Positions 8,525 through 16,450 of a DNA stretch of 64,000 bases are shown in pieces. The translations under genes were made by a program, and so were the position numbers. Source of the stretch: Rhizobium sp. Root1220. Lineage in GTDB: Bacteria > Pseudomonadota > Alphaproteobacteria > Rhizobiales > Rhizobiaceae. Every line of letters begins with the position of its first letter. The first letter of the stretch is position 1. The stretch spans positions 62,001 through 126,000 of the forward strand of contig NZ_LMDG01000006.1 in the NCBI RefSeq assembly GCF_001426265.1, in the 5' to 3' direction. Under the pieces are notes generated by a model. The model did no database searches, was not told the DNA's origin, and was given only the letters and a program-made list of their open reading frames with translations.

Positions 8525-9232
8525 ATGTCCTTCTGGGAAAAACTGTTGAATGCCATTGGCAACACGGCCGGGAATGCCCTTTCCGCAGTGGTTGAGGCCA
8601 TTCGCACGCTTTTCGAAGGCGACCCGGAGACACGCCGCAAGGTCGCCGTCTCGGTTGCGATCATCGCACTCTCGGCAAAGATGGCGAAGGCGGACGGCGT
8701 CGTCAGCGAGCGCGAGGTCGATGCTTTCCGCGAGATTTTCGAGTTTCCGCCGGAGCAGGCGAAGAACGTTGCACGTCTCTACAATCTCGCACGCCAGGAC
8801 GTGGCCGGCTACGAGGCCTATGCGGAACGTCTGTCTTCGCTCTGCGTGACGTGCGCCGCAAACTGCCCTGTACTCGAAGAGGTTCTTGATGGCCTCTTTC
8901 ATATCGCCAAGGCCGACGGGCTTATCCACGAGAAGGAGATGGCGTTTCTGCAGCGTGTGGGCCAGATATTCCACATGAACGAGGAGCGCTTCGAGCGGAT
9001 CGCCGCACGCCATGTTTCGCTAGGGCGCGACCCCTACAAGGTACTCGGCGTCTCTCCTTCCGACGACTTCACGACGATCCGCCGCCGCTACCATGGTCTT
9101 GTCAGCGAGCATCACCCTGATCGACTGATTTCCCGCGGCGTGCCGACGGAGTTCCACGCAATCGCCAACGAGCGAATGGCGGCGCTTAATGCCGCATACG
9201 AGGAGATCGAGAAGGAACGCCGGGCCGCATGA
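8525..9232 (+). CDS. djlA: DjlA-like co-chaperone: TerB-type domain plus J domain
   Basis: A 235-residue protein with a helical TerB/DjlA domain (about 25-165, with AKADGVVSEREVD and AKADGLIHEKEM as the two acidic repeats) and a C-terminal J domain from about residue 170 (DPYKVLGV through EHHPDRL). HPD is the signature that stimulates DnaK ATPase. E. coli DjlA has an N-terminal membrane helix; here the N-terminus is only amphipathic, so membrane attachment is uncertain. ATG 8525 is preferred over an in-frame TTG at 8522, with GAGAG upstream. The stop overlaps the start of ampD by 4 nt (ATGA), so the two genes are co-translated. Confidence 0.88.
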   Translation: MSFWEKLLNAIGNTAGNALSAVVEAIRTLFEGDPETRRKVAVSVAIIALSAKMAKADGVVSEREVDAFREIFEFPPEQAKNVARLYNLARQDVAGYEAYAERLSSLCVTCAANCPVLEEVLDGLFHIAKADGLIHEKEMAFLQRVGQIFHMNEERFERIAARHVSLGRDPYKVLGVSPSDDFTTIRRRYHGLVSEHHPDRLISRGVPTEFHAIANERMAALNAAYEEIEKERRAA

Positions 9233-9993
9233 CCTCTTTCGAGGCCGACTACAGGGGAGCCAGCGTGCGTCCATCGCCGAACCACGGCGAGCGTGCGGAC
9301 GGGCGGCAGCCCGACATGATCCTTCTTCACTATACCGGAATGTCGACACCGGACGGCGCGCTCGACTGGCTCTGTCGAGATGAGAGCCAGGTTTCCAGCC
9401 ACTATTTCGTACACGAGAACGGCGACATTGTTCAGCTCGTCCCGGAACACCGGCGTGCCTGGCATGCCGGCAAGAGCACGTGGCAAAACGAGACGGATAT
9501 AAACTCGCTCTCGATCGGTATCGAGATTGCCAATGCCGGTCATCCCGGCGGGTTGCCGGACTATCCCGAAGCGCAGATCGCGGCCGTCATCGAATTGTGT
9601 CGCGATTGCGGCGAACGTTGGTCAATTGCGCCGGAGCGCGTGCTTGGGCACTCCGACGTGGCGCCCGTCCGGAAGGTCGATCCGGGCGAAAAGTTCCCGT
9701 GGCGGGAACTCCACGCGGCAGGTGTCGGGCACTGGGTGAAGCCCGCACCGATTGCTGGCGGCAGGTTCTTCCAGCGCGGCGACAAGGGGCAGCCGGTCGA
9801 GGCGCTTCAGTCCATGCTGTCACTTTATGGTTATGCGACGGAAATCACGGGTGAATTTTCGGACAAGATGGCCGGGGAAGTCGAGGCTTTCCAGCGCCAT
9901 TTCCGACCCGCACGCATCGACGGAATTGCGGATTTTTCGACGATCGACACACTGCATCGGCTGCTTTCGGCACTCCGCCGCTATTCGTCATAA
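9229..9993 (+). CDS. ampD: N-acetylmuramoyl-L-alanine amidase, AmpD-like, with peptidoglycan-binding domain
   Basis: A 254-residue zinc amidase_2 enzyme. Zinc ligands are expected at His34 (LLHYTGM), the His in GHSDVAP near residue 141 and the Asp in KVDPGE about ten residues later. A PG_binding_1 domain follows from about residue 180 (RGDKGQPVEALQSMLSLYGY). No signal peptide is visible, which supports a cytoplasmic AmpD role: removing the stem peptide from anhydro-muropeptides during wall recycling. The added C-terminal binding domain resembles AmiD/AmpD2 layouts, so a periplasmic relative cannot be fully excluded. It overlaps djlA by 4 nt and precedes a secreted lytic transglycosylase by 260 nt. 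Confidence 0.87.
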   Translation: MTSFEADYRGASVRPSPNHGERADGRQPDMILLHYTGMSTPDGALDWLCRDESQVSSHYFVHENGDIVQLVPEHRRAWHAGKSTWQNETDINSLSIGIEIANAGHPGGLPDYPEAQIAAVIELCRDCGERWSIAPERVLGHSDVAPVRKVDPGEKFPWRELHAAGVGHWVKPAPIAGGRFFQRGDKGQPVEALQSMLSLYGYATEITGEFSDKMAGEVEAFQRHFRPARIDGIADFSTIDTLHRLLSALRRYSS

Positions 9994-10166
9994 GTCATAC
10001 TTTTGTGAGTCGCCGAACCCACCAGATTTGGGGAGTTCGGGTGCTTGCCACATGATTTCCCTATTATCTCCTCATTGCGATGGTCTAACCCGAGCCGCTG
10101 AACGGCGCTCGCGAACTTGTTTATGTATTTCTTCGAGCGTCAAATGAAACAAGAAGAATTACAGCG

Positions 10167-10183
10167 AAATACATTGTGTATTT
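10167..10183. promoter_or_regulatory. AAATACA-TTG-TGTATTT dyad upstream of the transglycosylase gene
   Basis: A perfect 7-3-7 inverted repeat in an AT-rich stretch about 70 nt upstream of the ATG at 10254. It may be an operator or a short leader hairpin. The 260-nt gap between ampD and the next gene holds no other open frame I would support. Confidence 0.3.
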
Positions 10184-10253
10184 TAGCGGTATCGGACCGG
10201 TTGTTAGTTTTGACTGCTACCGGCAGTTCTTTGAGTCGGAGTAATTAGACTGT

Positions 10254-10772
10254 ATGAGAAAGTTTTTTGCTGCTGCGGTGTGCGCAAGCACGCTGCTGAT
10301 GGGAATGAATTGCGCCTTTGCGGGCGACTGGGGTAACAAAGCACAAACGATACCTCTGAAGACCGTTGACCGGACCAGCGGTTATGCGATGCCGGATTTC
10401 GCTACGAACAAATATTCTGCTCTCATCGTAAAGTACGCAAACCAGTACAATGTTCCGGTTGAACTGGCGCATGCGGTCGTTCGCGTCGAGAGCAATTTCA
10501 ATCCAAGCGCACGCGGTAGCGCCGGCGAAGTTGGACTGATGCAGATCAAGCCGGCGACGGCAAAGATGATGGGCTACGCGGGTACAAAGCAGGGGCTGTT
10601 CGACCCCGAGACGAATATCAAGTTCGGCATGAAGTATCTGGCGACGGCCCATGAGCTGGGTGGCGGCGGGACCTGCGATACCATCCTGAAGTACAATGCC
10701 GGACACGCAGCGACGCGCATGAATCCCGTCTCCAAGGCCTACTGCGGCAAAGTCCTGGCGATGATTGACTGA
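10254..10772 (+). CDS. Secreted lytic transglycosylase (SLT domain)
   Basis: A 172-residue protein with a Sec signal peptide (charged MRK, hydrophobic core, likely cleavage after AFA near residue 23) and a single SLT domain from about residue 55. The catalytic Glu lies in VVRVESNFNPSARG, followed by GEVGLMQIKPATAKMMGY. A C-terminal pair of Cys (TCDTIL and AYCGKV) could form a disulfide in the periplasm. It cleaves peptidoglycan strands. It is a compact homologue of the larger lipoprotein at 4387 and stands downstream of ampD, which would process its anhydro-muropeptide products; the functional pairing is inferred. Confidence 0.9.
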   Translation: MRKFFAAAVCASTLLMGMNCAFAGDWGNKAQTIPLKTVDRTSGYAMPDFATNKYSALIVKYANQYNVPVELAHAVVRVESNFNPSARGSAGEVGLMQIKPATAKMMGYAGTKQGLFDPETNIKFGMKYLATAHELGGGGTCDTILKYNAGHAATRMNPVSKAYCGKVLAMID

Positions 10773-10851
10773 TCGACGAAAAGTGCCGGGTATTGAATCC
10801 TTTCTATGCGGCACTTGAGAATATGATTCAGCTTGCCGGCCGTGCTATGTG

Positions 10852-10866
10852 ACCTCGAAGCGAGGT
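10852..10866 (+). promoter_or_regulatory. Small hairpin covering the ribosome binding site of the first FAD oxidoreductase
   Basis: ACCTCG-AAG-CGAGGT forms a perfect 6-bp stem. Its 3' arm contains the GAGG Shine-Dalgarno of the ATG at 10872. If it forms, it would mask the ribosome binding site. The observation is direct; any regulatory effect is inference. Confidence 0.35.
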
Positions 10867-10871
10867 GGCAT

Positions 10872-12059
10872 ATGACGGTTGATTTCAAGGTGATCATAAT
10901 TGGACGCGGAATGATGGGCGCGGCAGCCGCCCGCCATCTTTCCGGCATGATCGACGGCGTTGCGCTCATTGGTCCGCGTGAACCTGCTGAGCGCAAAAGT
11001 CACGACGGCGTATTTGCAAGCCACTACGACGAGGCTCGCATCACACGTACATTCGATGACAATCTGGTCTGGGCGACACTCGCTGCCCGCTCTCTTGACC
11101 GATATGCCGAGATCGAGGCGACAAGCGGCATCTCCTTCTTTACCGAAGCGGGATGCCTGTTCGCCGGGCCACCCCCGAGCCCCGGGCAAGGGTATCTCGG
11201 ACGGGCGCTGGACATTGCCAATACGCTCAATATCGGCGTTGAAACACTGGAGCCCGCGGCACTGAGCGACCGGTTTCCGCAGTTTTCACTGAACGGATCC
11301 TTCAAGGGTTATTTCGAGCGGCACCGTGCCGGCCACGTTAATCCCCGTGCGCTCGTGAAAGCACAGGTGGTGCTTGCCGAGGCCGGTGGCGCCACTGTCC
11401 TCGATGCGACCGTGACGGGCGTGGAGGATGCCGGCACGCATGTCGAGGTGACGGTTTCTGACCGGGTCTATACCGCAGAGAAAGTGCTCGTTGCTGCCGG
11501 CGGCTTCACGAACTTCAATCAGCTTCTTCCATCGCCGGTCGATACTCGCGTATCCGCCCGCACCGTCGTTTTCTACGAACTTGGCGAGCGCGAGCTGTCG
11601 CTTTTCGGCGACATGCCGTCGAGCATCATCTTTGGCGACCGGGACGAGGATCACGTCTACATATTGCCGCCTGTGCGCTATCCCGACGGCAAGACCTACC
11701 TGAAGCTCGGCGGCGATACCGAAGCGCGTATCTTCGACAATCTGGAAGATATCGGTGCCTGGTTTCGTTCGGACGGCGATCCCGCCGAGCTTGATCCGCT
11801 CGTCGCGAAAGCCTTGGAACTGATGCCTGCGCTTGCGGGATGCCCCGTTACCGCGGCTCCCTGTATTGCGAGCTTCACGCCGACTGCCTATCCCTATGCT
11901 GGCTTTACAGACTCGCCACGCATTGCGGTGTTGACCGGTGGCAATTTCGTCGCGGCGAAATCCTCGGATGAACTCGGTCGGCTCGGTGCCGTTCTGATGA
12001 CCCGGGGCAGGTTGGGCGACGGGGATTTCGGCAGGGAATTTGCGCCGGTTTTCCGCTAG
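10872..12059 (+). CDS. FAD-dependent oxidoreductase, monomeric sarcosine oxidase-like (copy 1)
   Basis: A 395-residue DAAO-superfamily flavoprotein. The Rossmann motif is GRGMMGAAAARHL near residue 10, and HYDEARITRTFDDNLVWATLAARSL-type spacing resembles monomeric sarcosine oxidase/N-methyltryptophan oxidase. The Cys in APCIASFTP, about 60 residues from the end, aligns with the Cys that covalently binds FAD in that family. Such enzymes oxidise N-methyl or other secondary amines to aldehyde and H2O2; the substrate here is unknown. I chose ATG 10872 because GAGGTGGCAT precedes it. A homologue follows 15 nt downstream, so the pair is one operon. Confidence 0.82.
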   Translation: MTVDFKVIIIGRGMMGAAAARHLSGMIDGVALIGPREPAERKSHDGVFASHYDEARITRTFDDNLVWATLAARSLDRYAEIEATSGISFFTEAGCLFAGPPPSPGQGYLGRALDIANTLNIGVETLEPAALSDRFPQFSLNGSFKGYFERHRAGHVNPRALVKAQVVLAEAGGATVLDATVTGVEDAGTHVEVTVSDRVYTAEKVLVAAGGFTNFNQLLPSPVDTRVSARTVVFYELGERELSLFGDMPSSIIFGDRDEDHVYILPPVRYPDGKTYLKLGGDTEARIFDNLEDIGAWFRSDGDPAELDPLVAKALELMPALAGCPVTAAPCIASFTPTAYPYAGFTDSPRIAVLTGGNFVAAKSSDELGRLGAVLMTRGRLGDGDFGREFAPVFR

Positions 12060-12074
12060 AGATGGGGGCGAGCA

Positions 12075-13271
12075 GTGAACACGGACTTTAGATATATCGT
12101 GGTGGGCCGAGGCCTGATGGGGGCGGCGGCTGCGAGGCATCTGGCGCGGTCGACCGATGGCGTCGCGGTGATCGGGCCGGACGAGCCGACCGATCGGAAG
12201 ACGCATTCCGGCGTTTTTGCTAGCCACTATGACGAAGGACGGATTACCCGCACCATCGATCCCGACCGCGACTGGGCACTGCTCGCCAATCGCTCGATCA
12301 CGCGCTATGCCGAGATCGAGCGCGATAGCGGCATCTCCTTCTACACGCCTGCCGGTTGCTTGGTGGTCGGCCCTGCCCAGGGTGGCGCCAGCAGCTATGT
12401 CAAACGAACGGCTGCGGCGGCAGCTTCGCTCGGCGTCGAGACAACGCTGCTTGATGATGGTGGCCTGAAGAGCGGCTTTCCGTTCTTTGCTTTTCCCGAC
12501 GGTAGCCAGGGTGTCCACGAGCCGACAGGGGCCGGCCATATCAGCCCGCGCAACCTGGTTCGTGCCCAGTCGGTGGCGGCTGAGCGAGCGGGTGCATCGG
12601 TGATCCGCGATTTCGCCGTGACGATTCGTGAGGAGGGTGGCGCAGCTGCCGTCGAGACATCGGGCGGACGAACCTATCGCGCCGAAAAAGTTCTTTTGGC
12701 GGCGGGCGGATTCTCCATTGCGGAGAATCTGTTGCCGCAACCTGTTGATATGACGGTTTATGCGCGTACCATCGCCTTCTACGAGATCGACGAGGCCGCA
12801 GCCGCCGCTTTTGTCAGTATGCCGTCGCTGATCGCGCATGGAGCCGAAGGCATCGACGATTTCTACATGCTGCCGCCGATCCGTTATCCCGACGGCAAGA
12901 TTTACTTGAAGATCGGCGGCGATCCCGATGATCTCAGCCTCGGCCATGAGCCGGAGTTGCGCGCCTGGTTCAAGACGGACGGGCGCGAAAGTGTGCAGGC
13001 GTATCTCACCCGGCTGATCTCGCGCATTGTCCCGGATCTCAAGCCGCTTTCGACATCGAGCGGGTCATGCGTCGTCTCATTCACGCCGAGCGGCTATCCG
13101 ATGATTGGCTACACCTCTTCCTCTCGTATTGCCGTGCTAACTGGTGGATGTGGCACCGCCGCCAAGAGCTCCGACGAGATCGGACGGCTCGGTGCCGAAC
13201 TTCTTCTCGAAGGGCAAATCAGCGAGCAAGGCTACGCTACGGATTTCAAACCCTATTTCCGTCAGCCGTGA
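12075..13271 (+). CDS. FAD-dependent oxidoreductase, monomeric sarcosine oxidase-like (copy 2)
   Basis: A 398-residue paralogue of the upstream gene, starting at GTG 12075 after GGGGGCGAGCA. It shares GRGLMGAAAARHLA, SHYDEGRITRTID, LPPIRYPDGK and KSSDEIGRLGAE, which shows tandem duplication followed by divergence. The presumed FAD-linking Cys is kept in GSCVVSFTP. Differences concentrate in the middle of the protein, where this family binds substrate, so the two copies probably use different amines. Substrate unknown. The gene ends only about 45 nt before the RNase P RNA, whose promoter overlaps its 3' flank. Confidence 0.82.
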   Translation: MNTDFRYIVVGRGLMGAAAARHLARSTDGVAVIGPDEPTDRKTHSGVFASHYDEGRITRTIDPDRDWALLANRSITRYAEIERDSGISFYTPAGCLVVGPAQGGASSYVKRTAAAAASLGVETTLLDDGGLKSGFPFFAFPDGSQGVHEPTGAGHISPRNLVRAQSVAAERAGASVIRDFAVTIREEGGAAAVETSGGRTYRAEKVLLAAGGFSIAENLLPQPVDMTVYARTIAFYEIDEAAAAAFVSMPSLIAHGAEGIDDFYMLPPIRYPDGKIYLKIGGDPDDLSLGHEPELRAWFKTDGRESVQAYLTRLISRIVPDLKPLSTSSGSCVVSFTPSGYPMIGYTSSSRIAVLTGGCGTAAKSSDEIGRLGAELLLEGQISEQGYATDFKPYFRQP

Positions 13272-13283
13272 GTGGATATTTCA

Positions 13284-13312
13284 TTGGCATTCATGGGCGC
13301 ACTCGGTTATGG
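13284..13312 (+). promoter_or_regulatory. Promoter of rnpB
   Basis: TTGGCA (13284-13289), a 17-nt spacer and TTATGG (13307-13312) form a reasonable sigma-70 promoter. The predicted start, about 13319, coincides with the expected 5' end of the RNase P RNA. Confidence 0.55.
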
Positions 13313-13317
13313 GAGCC

Positions 13318-13716
13318 GTGCCAGTTGGCTGGGCAGCCGCGCTTTACCAATGCCGAAAGGCGGTAGGGTGAGGAAAGTCCGGGCTCCACGGAAACACGGT
13401 GCCGGATAACGTCCGGCGAGGGCGACCTCAGGGAAAGTGCCACAGAAAGCAAACCGCCTGCCTCGGCAGGTAAGGGTGAAAGGGTGGGGTAAGAGCCCAC
13501 CGCGTCTCCGGCAACGGCGATGGCAAGGTAAACCCCACCGGGAGCAAGACCGAATAGGGATGACGTGGTCGGCGCAAGCCGTCCGGCTGGTTTCCAGGCC
13601 AGTCATCCGGGTGGGTTGCGTGAGGCAGCGTGCGAGCGCTGTCCCAGAGGAATGGCTGCCACGTTCCGGTTTCGGCCGGAGCCATACAGAACCCGGCTTA
13701 CAGGCCAACTGGCGAT
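13318..13716 (+). ncRNA. rnpB: RNase P RNA (class A)
   Basis: The catalytic RNA of RNase P, which trims tRNA 5' leaders. The closing P1 helix is visible as GCCAGTTGG (13320-13328) pairing with CCAACTGGC (13705-13713). The conserved core is present: GAGGAAAGTCCGGGCTCC near 13371, ACAGAAA near 13442, AGAGGAATGGCTGCC near 13647 and CAGAACCCGGCTTACA near 13687. The length of about 400 nt is usual for alphaproteobacteria. Ends are estimated from the P1 helix. A stem CTCGCA-TGAGC-TGCGAG at 13721-13737 follows but has no U-tract. Confidence 0.97.
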
Positions 13717-13763
13717 TTCCCTCGCATGAGCTGCGAGTATCCGATCATGGTGCGCAAGTAACG

Positions 13764-13958
13764 TCAGTGCGCCGTGGGCATTTGAGCCAGGCACTCTTCG
13801 CAGACTGTGCTGCTTCGAGCAAGAATAGACCAGCGCTTGAATATCTTCCCGCAGGAATCGCATCTGATATCGGTGGTCATGCCCTTCTGCGCGAGCGGAA
13901 TACGCTTTTCGGGCTCAAATCGCCCGTATAGGAGGCCCTTTAATGTGAAGTTTGTCAT
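13764..13958 (-). CDS. Small zinc-ribbon protein, function unknown
   Basis: A 64-residue protein with two CxxC knuckles (CDSCGK near residue 33, CEECLA near residue 53), a layout typical of a treble-clef or zinc-ribbon fold. I do not recognise a named family. It looks like a real gene because the start ATG follows GTGGAG with suitable spacing, and a promoter-like TTGATT-16-TATATC lies just upstream on the same strand. It faces rnpB tail to tail, with 48 nt between. Possible roles include nucleic-acid or ribosome binding, but this is speculation. Confidence 0.6.
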   Translation of the reverse strand: MTNFTLKGLLYGRFEPEKRIPLAQKGMTTDIRCDSCGKIFKRWSILARSSTVCEECLAQMPTAH

Positions 13959-13994
13959 AGCATTACTCCACGTTTTATTATTTAAGCATTTTTT

Positions 13995-14022
13995 GATATA
14001 GGATGGGTCGGGCGTAAATCAA
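13995..14022 (-). promoter_or_regulatory. Promoter of the small zinc-ribbon gene
   Basis: Minus strand: TTGATT (14022-14017), 16-nt spacer, TATATC (14000-13995), about 37 nt upstream of the ATG at 13958. The surrounding AT-rich stretch stands out against the GC-rich genome. Confidence 0.45.
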
Positions 14023-14348
14023 TTCTCCCTTGCTGTACTATATGACAAGTTGTTCTAGCAAGATTGGCTGGTCTTGCCTCTTCTGAAGGAGGGGAGGTCG
14101 CGATTGCTTGCCCATTGCGCCCCGGCCCTGGGCGTCGTTCGCCCATGAGCGGGCATTCTCAACGCTGTCCGGCAATCTCTTTTCACGTCGCTTTCCCCGA
14201 TTTCCCCGCGCTTTCGTTGCTGTTTCGCACAGCTGGAGCGGCCAATGAGACGTCGCGCTTGGCCACGCGATGCGTGCGTCCATAACTCTTTGTTAAACTT
14301 AACAGCTTATAAATTTCCGATACTGCGCTCATCGTGAGACGGGCGTTT

Positions 14349-14383
14349 CCCATTGACGCCCATATGGTCCCATGTTATCCCAT
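14349..14383. promoter_or_regulatory. MraZ operator: four CCCAT repeats with 10-bp period
   Basis: CCCAT occurs at 14349, 14359, 14369 and 14379, each separated by exactly 5 nt of unrelated sequence. Read on the other strand this is a TGGGN direct-repeat array with 5-nt spacers, the published MraZ binding pattern. One full helical turn between repeats suits side-by-side binding by an MraZ ring. MraZ would thus regulate its own operon. Confidence 0.8.
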
Positions 14384-14546
14384 TCATGCACTGCGCAAGG
14401 GCAATTTAGTGCCCACTCATCGCAAAGCCGAGGCGTTTCCCCGTACTGGGGCGCCGGATGGAGTGTTGTTCATCCGGCTGGCGAAGCTGTGCCTGGGAAA
14501 CGGGGTTTCGGACATCTGACTTCCGTCCGGGCCCTTTCGGGAACGG

Positions 14547-14999
14547 ATGTTTCGTGTCATGAGCCGCTTCCTTTCAAATGCGACCAACAGGATCGATTCC
14601 AAGGGCAGGGTATCCGTGCCTGCGATCTTTCGTTCCGTGCTGGCGCAACGCAATGTTCAGGAGCTCTATTGCTTTCAGGACTTTGTGTTTCCGGCGATCA
14701 GCATCGGCGGCGCGGATCTTCTCGAAAGGTTCGAGCGGCAGATTGCAGCGGAGGATCCGTTTTCGCCGGGTGCGAACGAGATGTCGCTTCTCATCCACGG
14801 GGGCGGGGTCTTCATGAAGCTCGACGCCGAGGGGCGGTTGATGGTCACGAATTTCATTCGCGACTTCACCGGCATCTCGGACGAGGTGACTTTCGTCGGT
14901 CGGGCGGATCATTTTCAGCTGTGGCAGCCGGATGCATTTCAGGTTGCCCAGGTAAAGACGCGAGGGGAACGCAGGCTGGCAAGCAGGCGTTCCAATTAG
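14547..14999 (+). CDS. mraZ: MraZ transcriptional regulator of the dcw cluster
   Basis: A 150-residue protein made of two AbrB-like SpoVT/MraZ repeats. Each repeat carries the DxxxR DNA-contact motif: [11 protein letters not shown] near residue 17 and [11 protein letters not shown] near residue 92. MraZ forms a ring and represses its own dcw operon by binding TGGGN repeats, which are present upstream as four phased copies. Start ATG 14547 has GGGAACGG just before it; a second in-frame ATG at 14559 has no ribosome binding site. It is the first gene of the operon and is followed after 14 nt by rsmH. Confidence 0.95.
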   Translation: MFRVMSRFLSNATNRIDSKGRVSVPAIFRSVLAQRNVQELYCFQDFVFPAISIGGADLLERFERQIAAEDPFSPGANEMSLLIHGGGVFMKLDAEGRLMVTNFIRDFTGISDEVTFVGRADHFQLWQPDAFQVAQVKTRGERRLASRRSN

Positions 15000-15013
15000 A
15001 ACGAGGGTACGGA

Positions 15014-16039
15014 ATGGTGGCGAATCCTGGCGGAGGTTCAACTGATGCCGGTGGCGGACCGGTTCGCCACATTCCGGTTCTCCTGGCTGAGGTTTTGGCG
15101 GCGCTCGAGCCGGCCGGGGGAAAGCTTGTTCTCGATGGCACGTTTGGTGCAGGTGGCTATACATTGGCCATTCTCTCTGCCGGTGCGGATGTGGTCGCGC
15201 TCGACCGCGATCCCACCGCCATCGATGCCGGGCAGGGGCTTGTCGAAGCACACGGCGGTCGCCTCCGGCTCGTCCATTCGCAGTTTTCCTCGCTCGCTGA
15301 TCAGGCGCCGGCTGAAGGTCTCGACGGTGTCGTGCTTGATATCGGCGTATCGTCGATGCAGATCGATGAGGCAGAGCGCGGTTTCTCTTTCCAGAAGAAT
15401 GGTCCGCTGGACATGCGGATGTCCGCAGCCGGTGTTTCCGCTGCCGACGTGATCAATCGAGCCAAGGTTGCGGAACTGATTCGCATCTTTCATTTCCTCG
15501 GCGAGGAGAGCCAGGCGCCGCGGATTGCGCATGCGATCGAAAAGCGTCGCATGGAGAAGCCCTTCGAGACGACGCGCGACCTGGCCGGACTGATCGAATT
15601 GGTGACGCCGCGCAAGATGAAGGACAAGATCCATCCGGCAACGCGGGTCTTTCAGGCGTTGCGCATCTTCGTCAACGACGAGCTCGGCGAGCTGGCGCAG
15701 GCGCTCTTTGCTGCAGAGCGGTCGTTGAAGCCGGGTGGTCGATTGGTTGTCGTTACCTTTCATTCGCTCGAAGACCGGATCGTCAAGAAATTCTTCTCGG
15801 ACCGGGCGGGCAAGGCTTCCGGTTCGCGCCATCTGCCAATTGCGCACGAGCGAGCGGCAACGTTCGAGCCGATTGGAAAACCGATGGTTTCAGCCAGCGC
15901 CGAGGAGGCCGAGGCTAATCCACGCGCACGTTCGGCGAAGTTGCGCGCCGGTCTGCGAACCGCAGCGCGGGCTGAACCGGCCGATCTCTCGATCTTCGGA
16001 TTGCCCAATCTCGCCAGTCTTGGAAAGCTCGGAGCGTGA
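15014..16039 (+). CDS. rsmH: 16S rRNA (cytosine-1402 N4)-methyltransferase RsmH
   Basis: A 341-residue SAM methyltransferase (older name MraW). Visible motifs are [10 protein letters not shown] near residue 19, the SAM loop [11 protein letters not shown] near residue 40, [23 protein letters not shown] and [14 protein letters not shown] near the C-terminus. It methylates C1402 of 16S rRNA in the decoding centre. ATG 15014 is chosen because homology begins right after it, although the frame stays open far upstream. It is second in the dcw operon and is followed by ftsL 1 nt after its stop. Confidence 0.96.
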   Translation: MVANPGGGSTDAGGGPVRHIPVLLAEVLAALEPAGGKLVLDGTFGAGGYTLAILSAGADVVALDRDPTAIDAGQGLVEAHGGRLRLVHSQFSSLADQAPAEGLDGVVLDIGVSSMQIDEAERGFSFQKNGPLDMRMSAAGVSAADVINRAKVAELIRIFHFLGEESQAPRIAHAIEKRRMEKPFETTRDLAGLIELVTPRKMKDKIHPATRVFQALRIFVNDELGELAQALFAAERSLKPGGRLVVVTFHSLEDRIVKKFFSDRAGKASGSRHLPIAHERAATFEPIGKPMVSASAEEAEANPRARSAKLRAGLRTAARAEPADLSIFGLPNLASLGKLGA

Positions 16040-16040
16040 A

Positions 16041-16448
16041 ATGCTGAGAACGTTCGATCTTGTCCTTGTCGGTGTCATGACAGCCGCAGCTGCCGTCACC
16101 TACACGATCAAGCACCATTCCGAGCTCAAGCTCGAGGAGGTTCATCGCCTCGAGGCTGAGATAAAGCTCGAAAAGGATACGATTGACCTGCTGAAGGCCG
16201 ACTGGGCCCTGCAGTCGCAGCCGAACAGGCTGGAGCGTCTCGTCAACAACTACAACAGTGAACTCCAATTGCAGCCGACGCAGTCGACGTCGCTCGTGCA
16301 TTCCAGGGAACTGCCGATGCTGAAGTCGCAGGTGCCGGTTCCCGATATCACGGAAGCAAAGGCGGGTTCTAGCGGCAAGGCGAAGAAACCCTCTCCGCTA
16401 AAGCCTGCGGTGGATGAAGACGATATGGCAACCGGATCTGTGGAGTAG
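16041..16448 (+). CDS. ftsL: Cell division protein FtsL
   Basis: A 135-residue bitopic protein. The N-terminal membrane helix (about residues 5-22) is followed by a charged coiled coil (about 25-65, KLEEVHRLEAEIKLEKDT-like heptads) and a conserved LKADWALQSQPNRLE segment; the tail is Lys/Pro rich. FtsL joins FtsB and FtsQ in the divisome and activates FtsW/FtsI septal synthesis. It starts at ATG 16041, one base after the rsmH stop, and ends 2 nt before ftsI. Low sequence conservation makes position in the operon important evidence. Confidence 0.92.
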   Translation: MLRTFDLVLVGVMTAAAAVTYTIKHHSELKLEEVHRLEAEIKLEKDTIDLLKADWALQSQPNRLERLVNNYNSELQLQPTQSTSLVHSRELPMLKSQVPVPDITEAKAGSSGKAKKPSPLKPAVDEDDMATGSVE

Positions 16449-16450
16449 AA

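Larger units (their letters stand above)
13959..14546. other. Intergenic leader of the dcw cluster
   Basis: A 588-nt region without a gene I would support. It holds the minus-strand promoter of the zinc-ribbon gene at its left end, an AT-rich block with the palindrome TGTTAAACTTAACA (14291-14304), which is the likeliest place for the mraZ core promoter, and the CCCAT repeats at 14349-14383. The roughly 160 nt from those repeats to mraZ would be a transcribed leader. Short open frames here cross the repeats, lack ribosome binding sites and were not accepted. Confidence 0.6.

Noticed and set aside
11286..12947. A 553-codon open frame antisense to the two FAD oxidoreductases
   Set aside because: Long antisense frames are common in GC-rich genes. 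Both sense proteins show full domain motifs.
14334..14519. A 61-codon plus-strand frame in the dcw leader
   Set aside because: It starts with GTG without a ribosome binding site and spans the MraZ repeats.
14372..15013. Upstream extension of the rsmH frame into mraZ
   Set aside because: The frame is open, but homology begins at the ATG at 15014 and mraZ occupies the extension in another frame.
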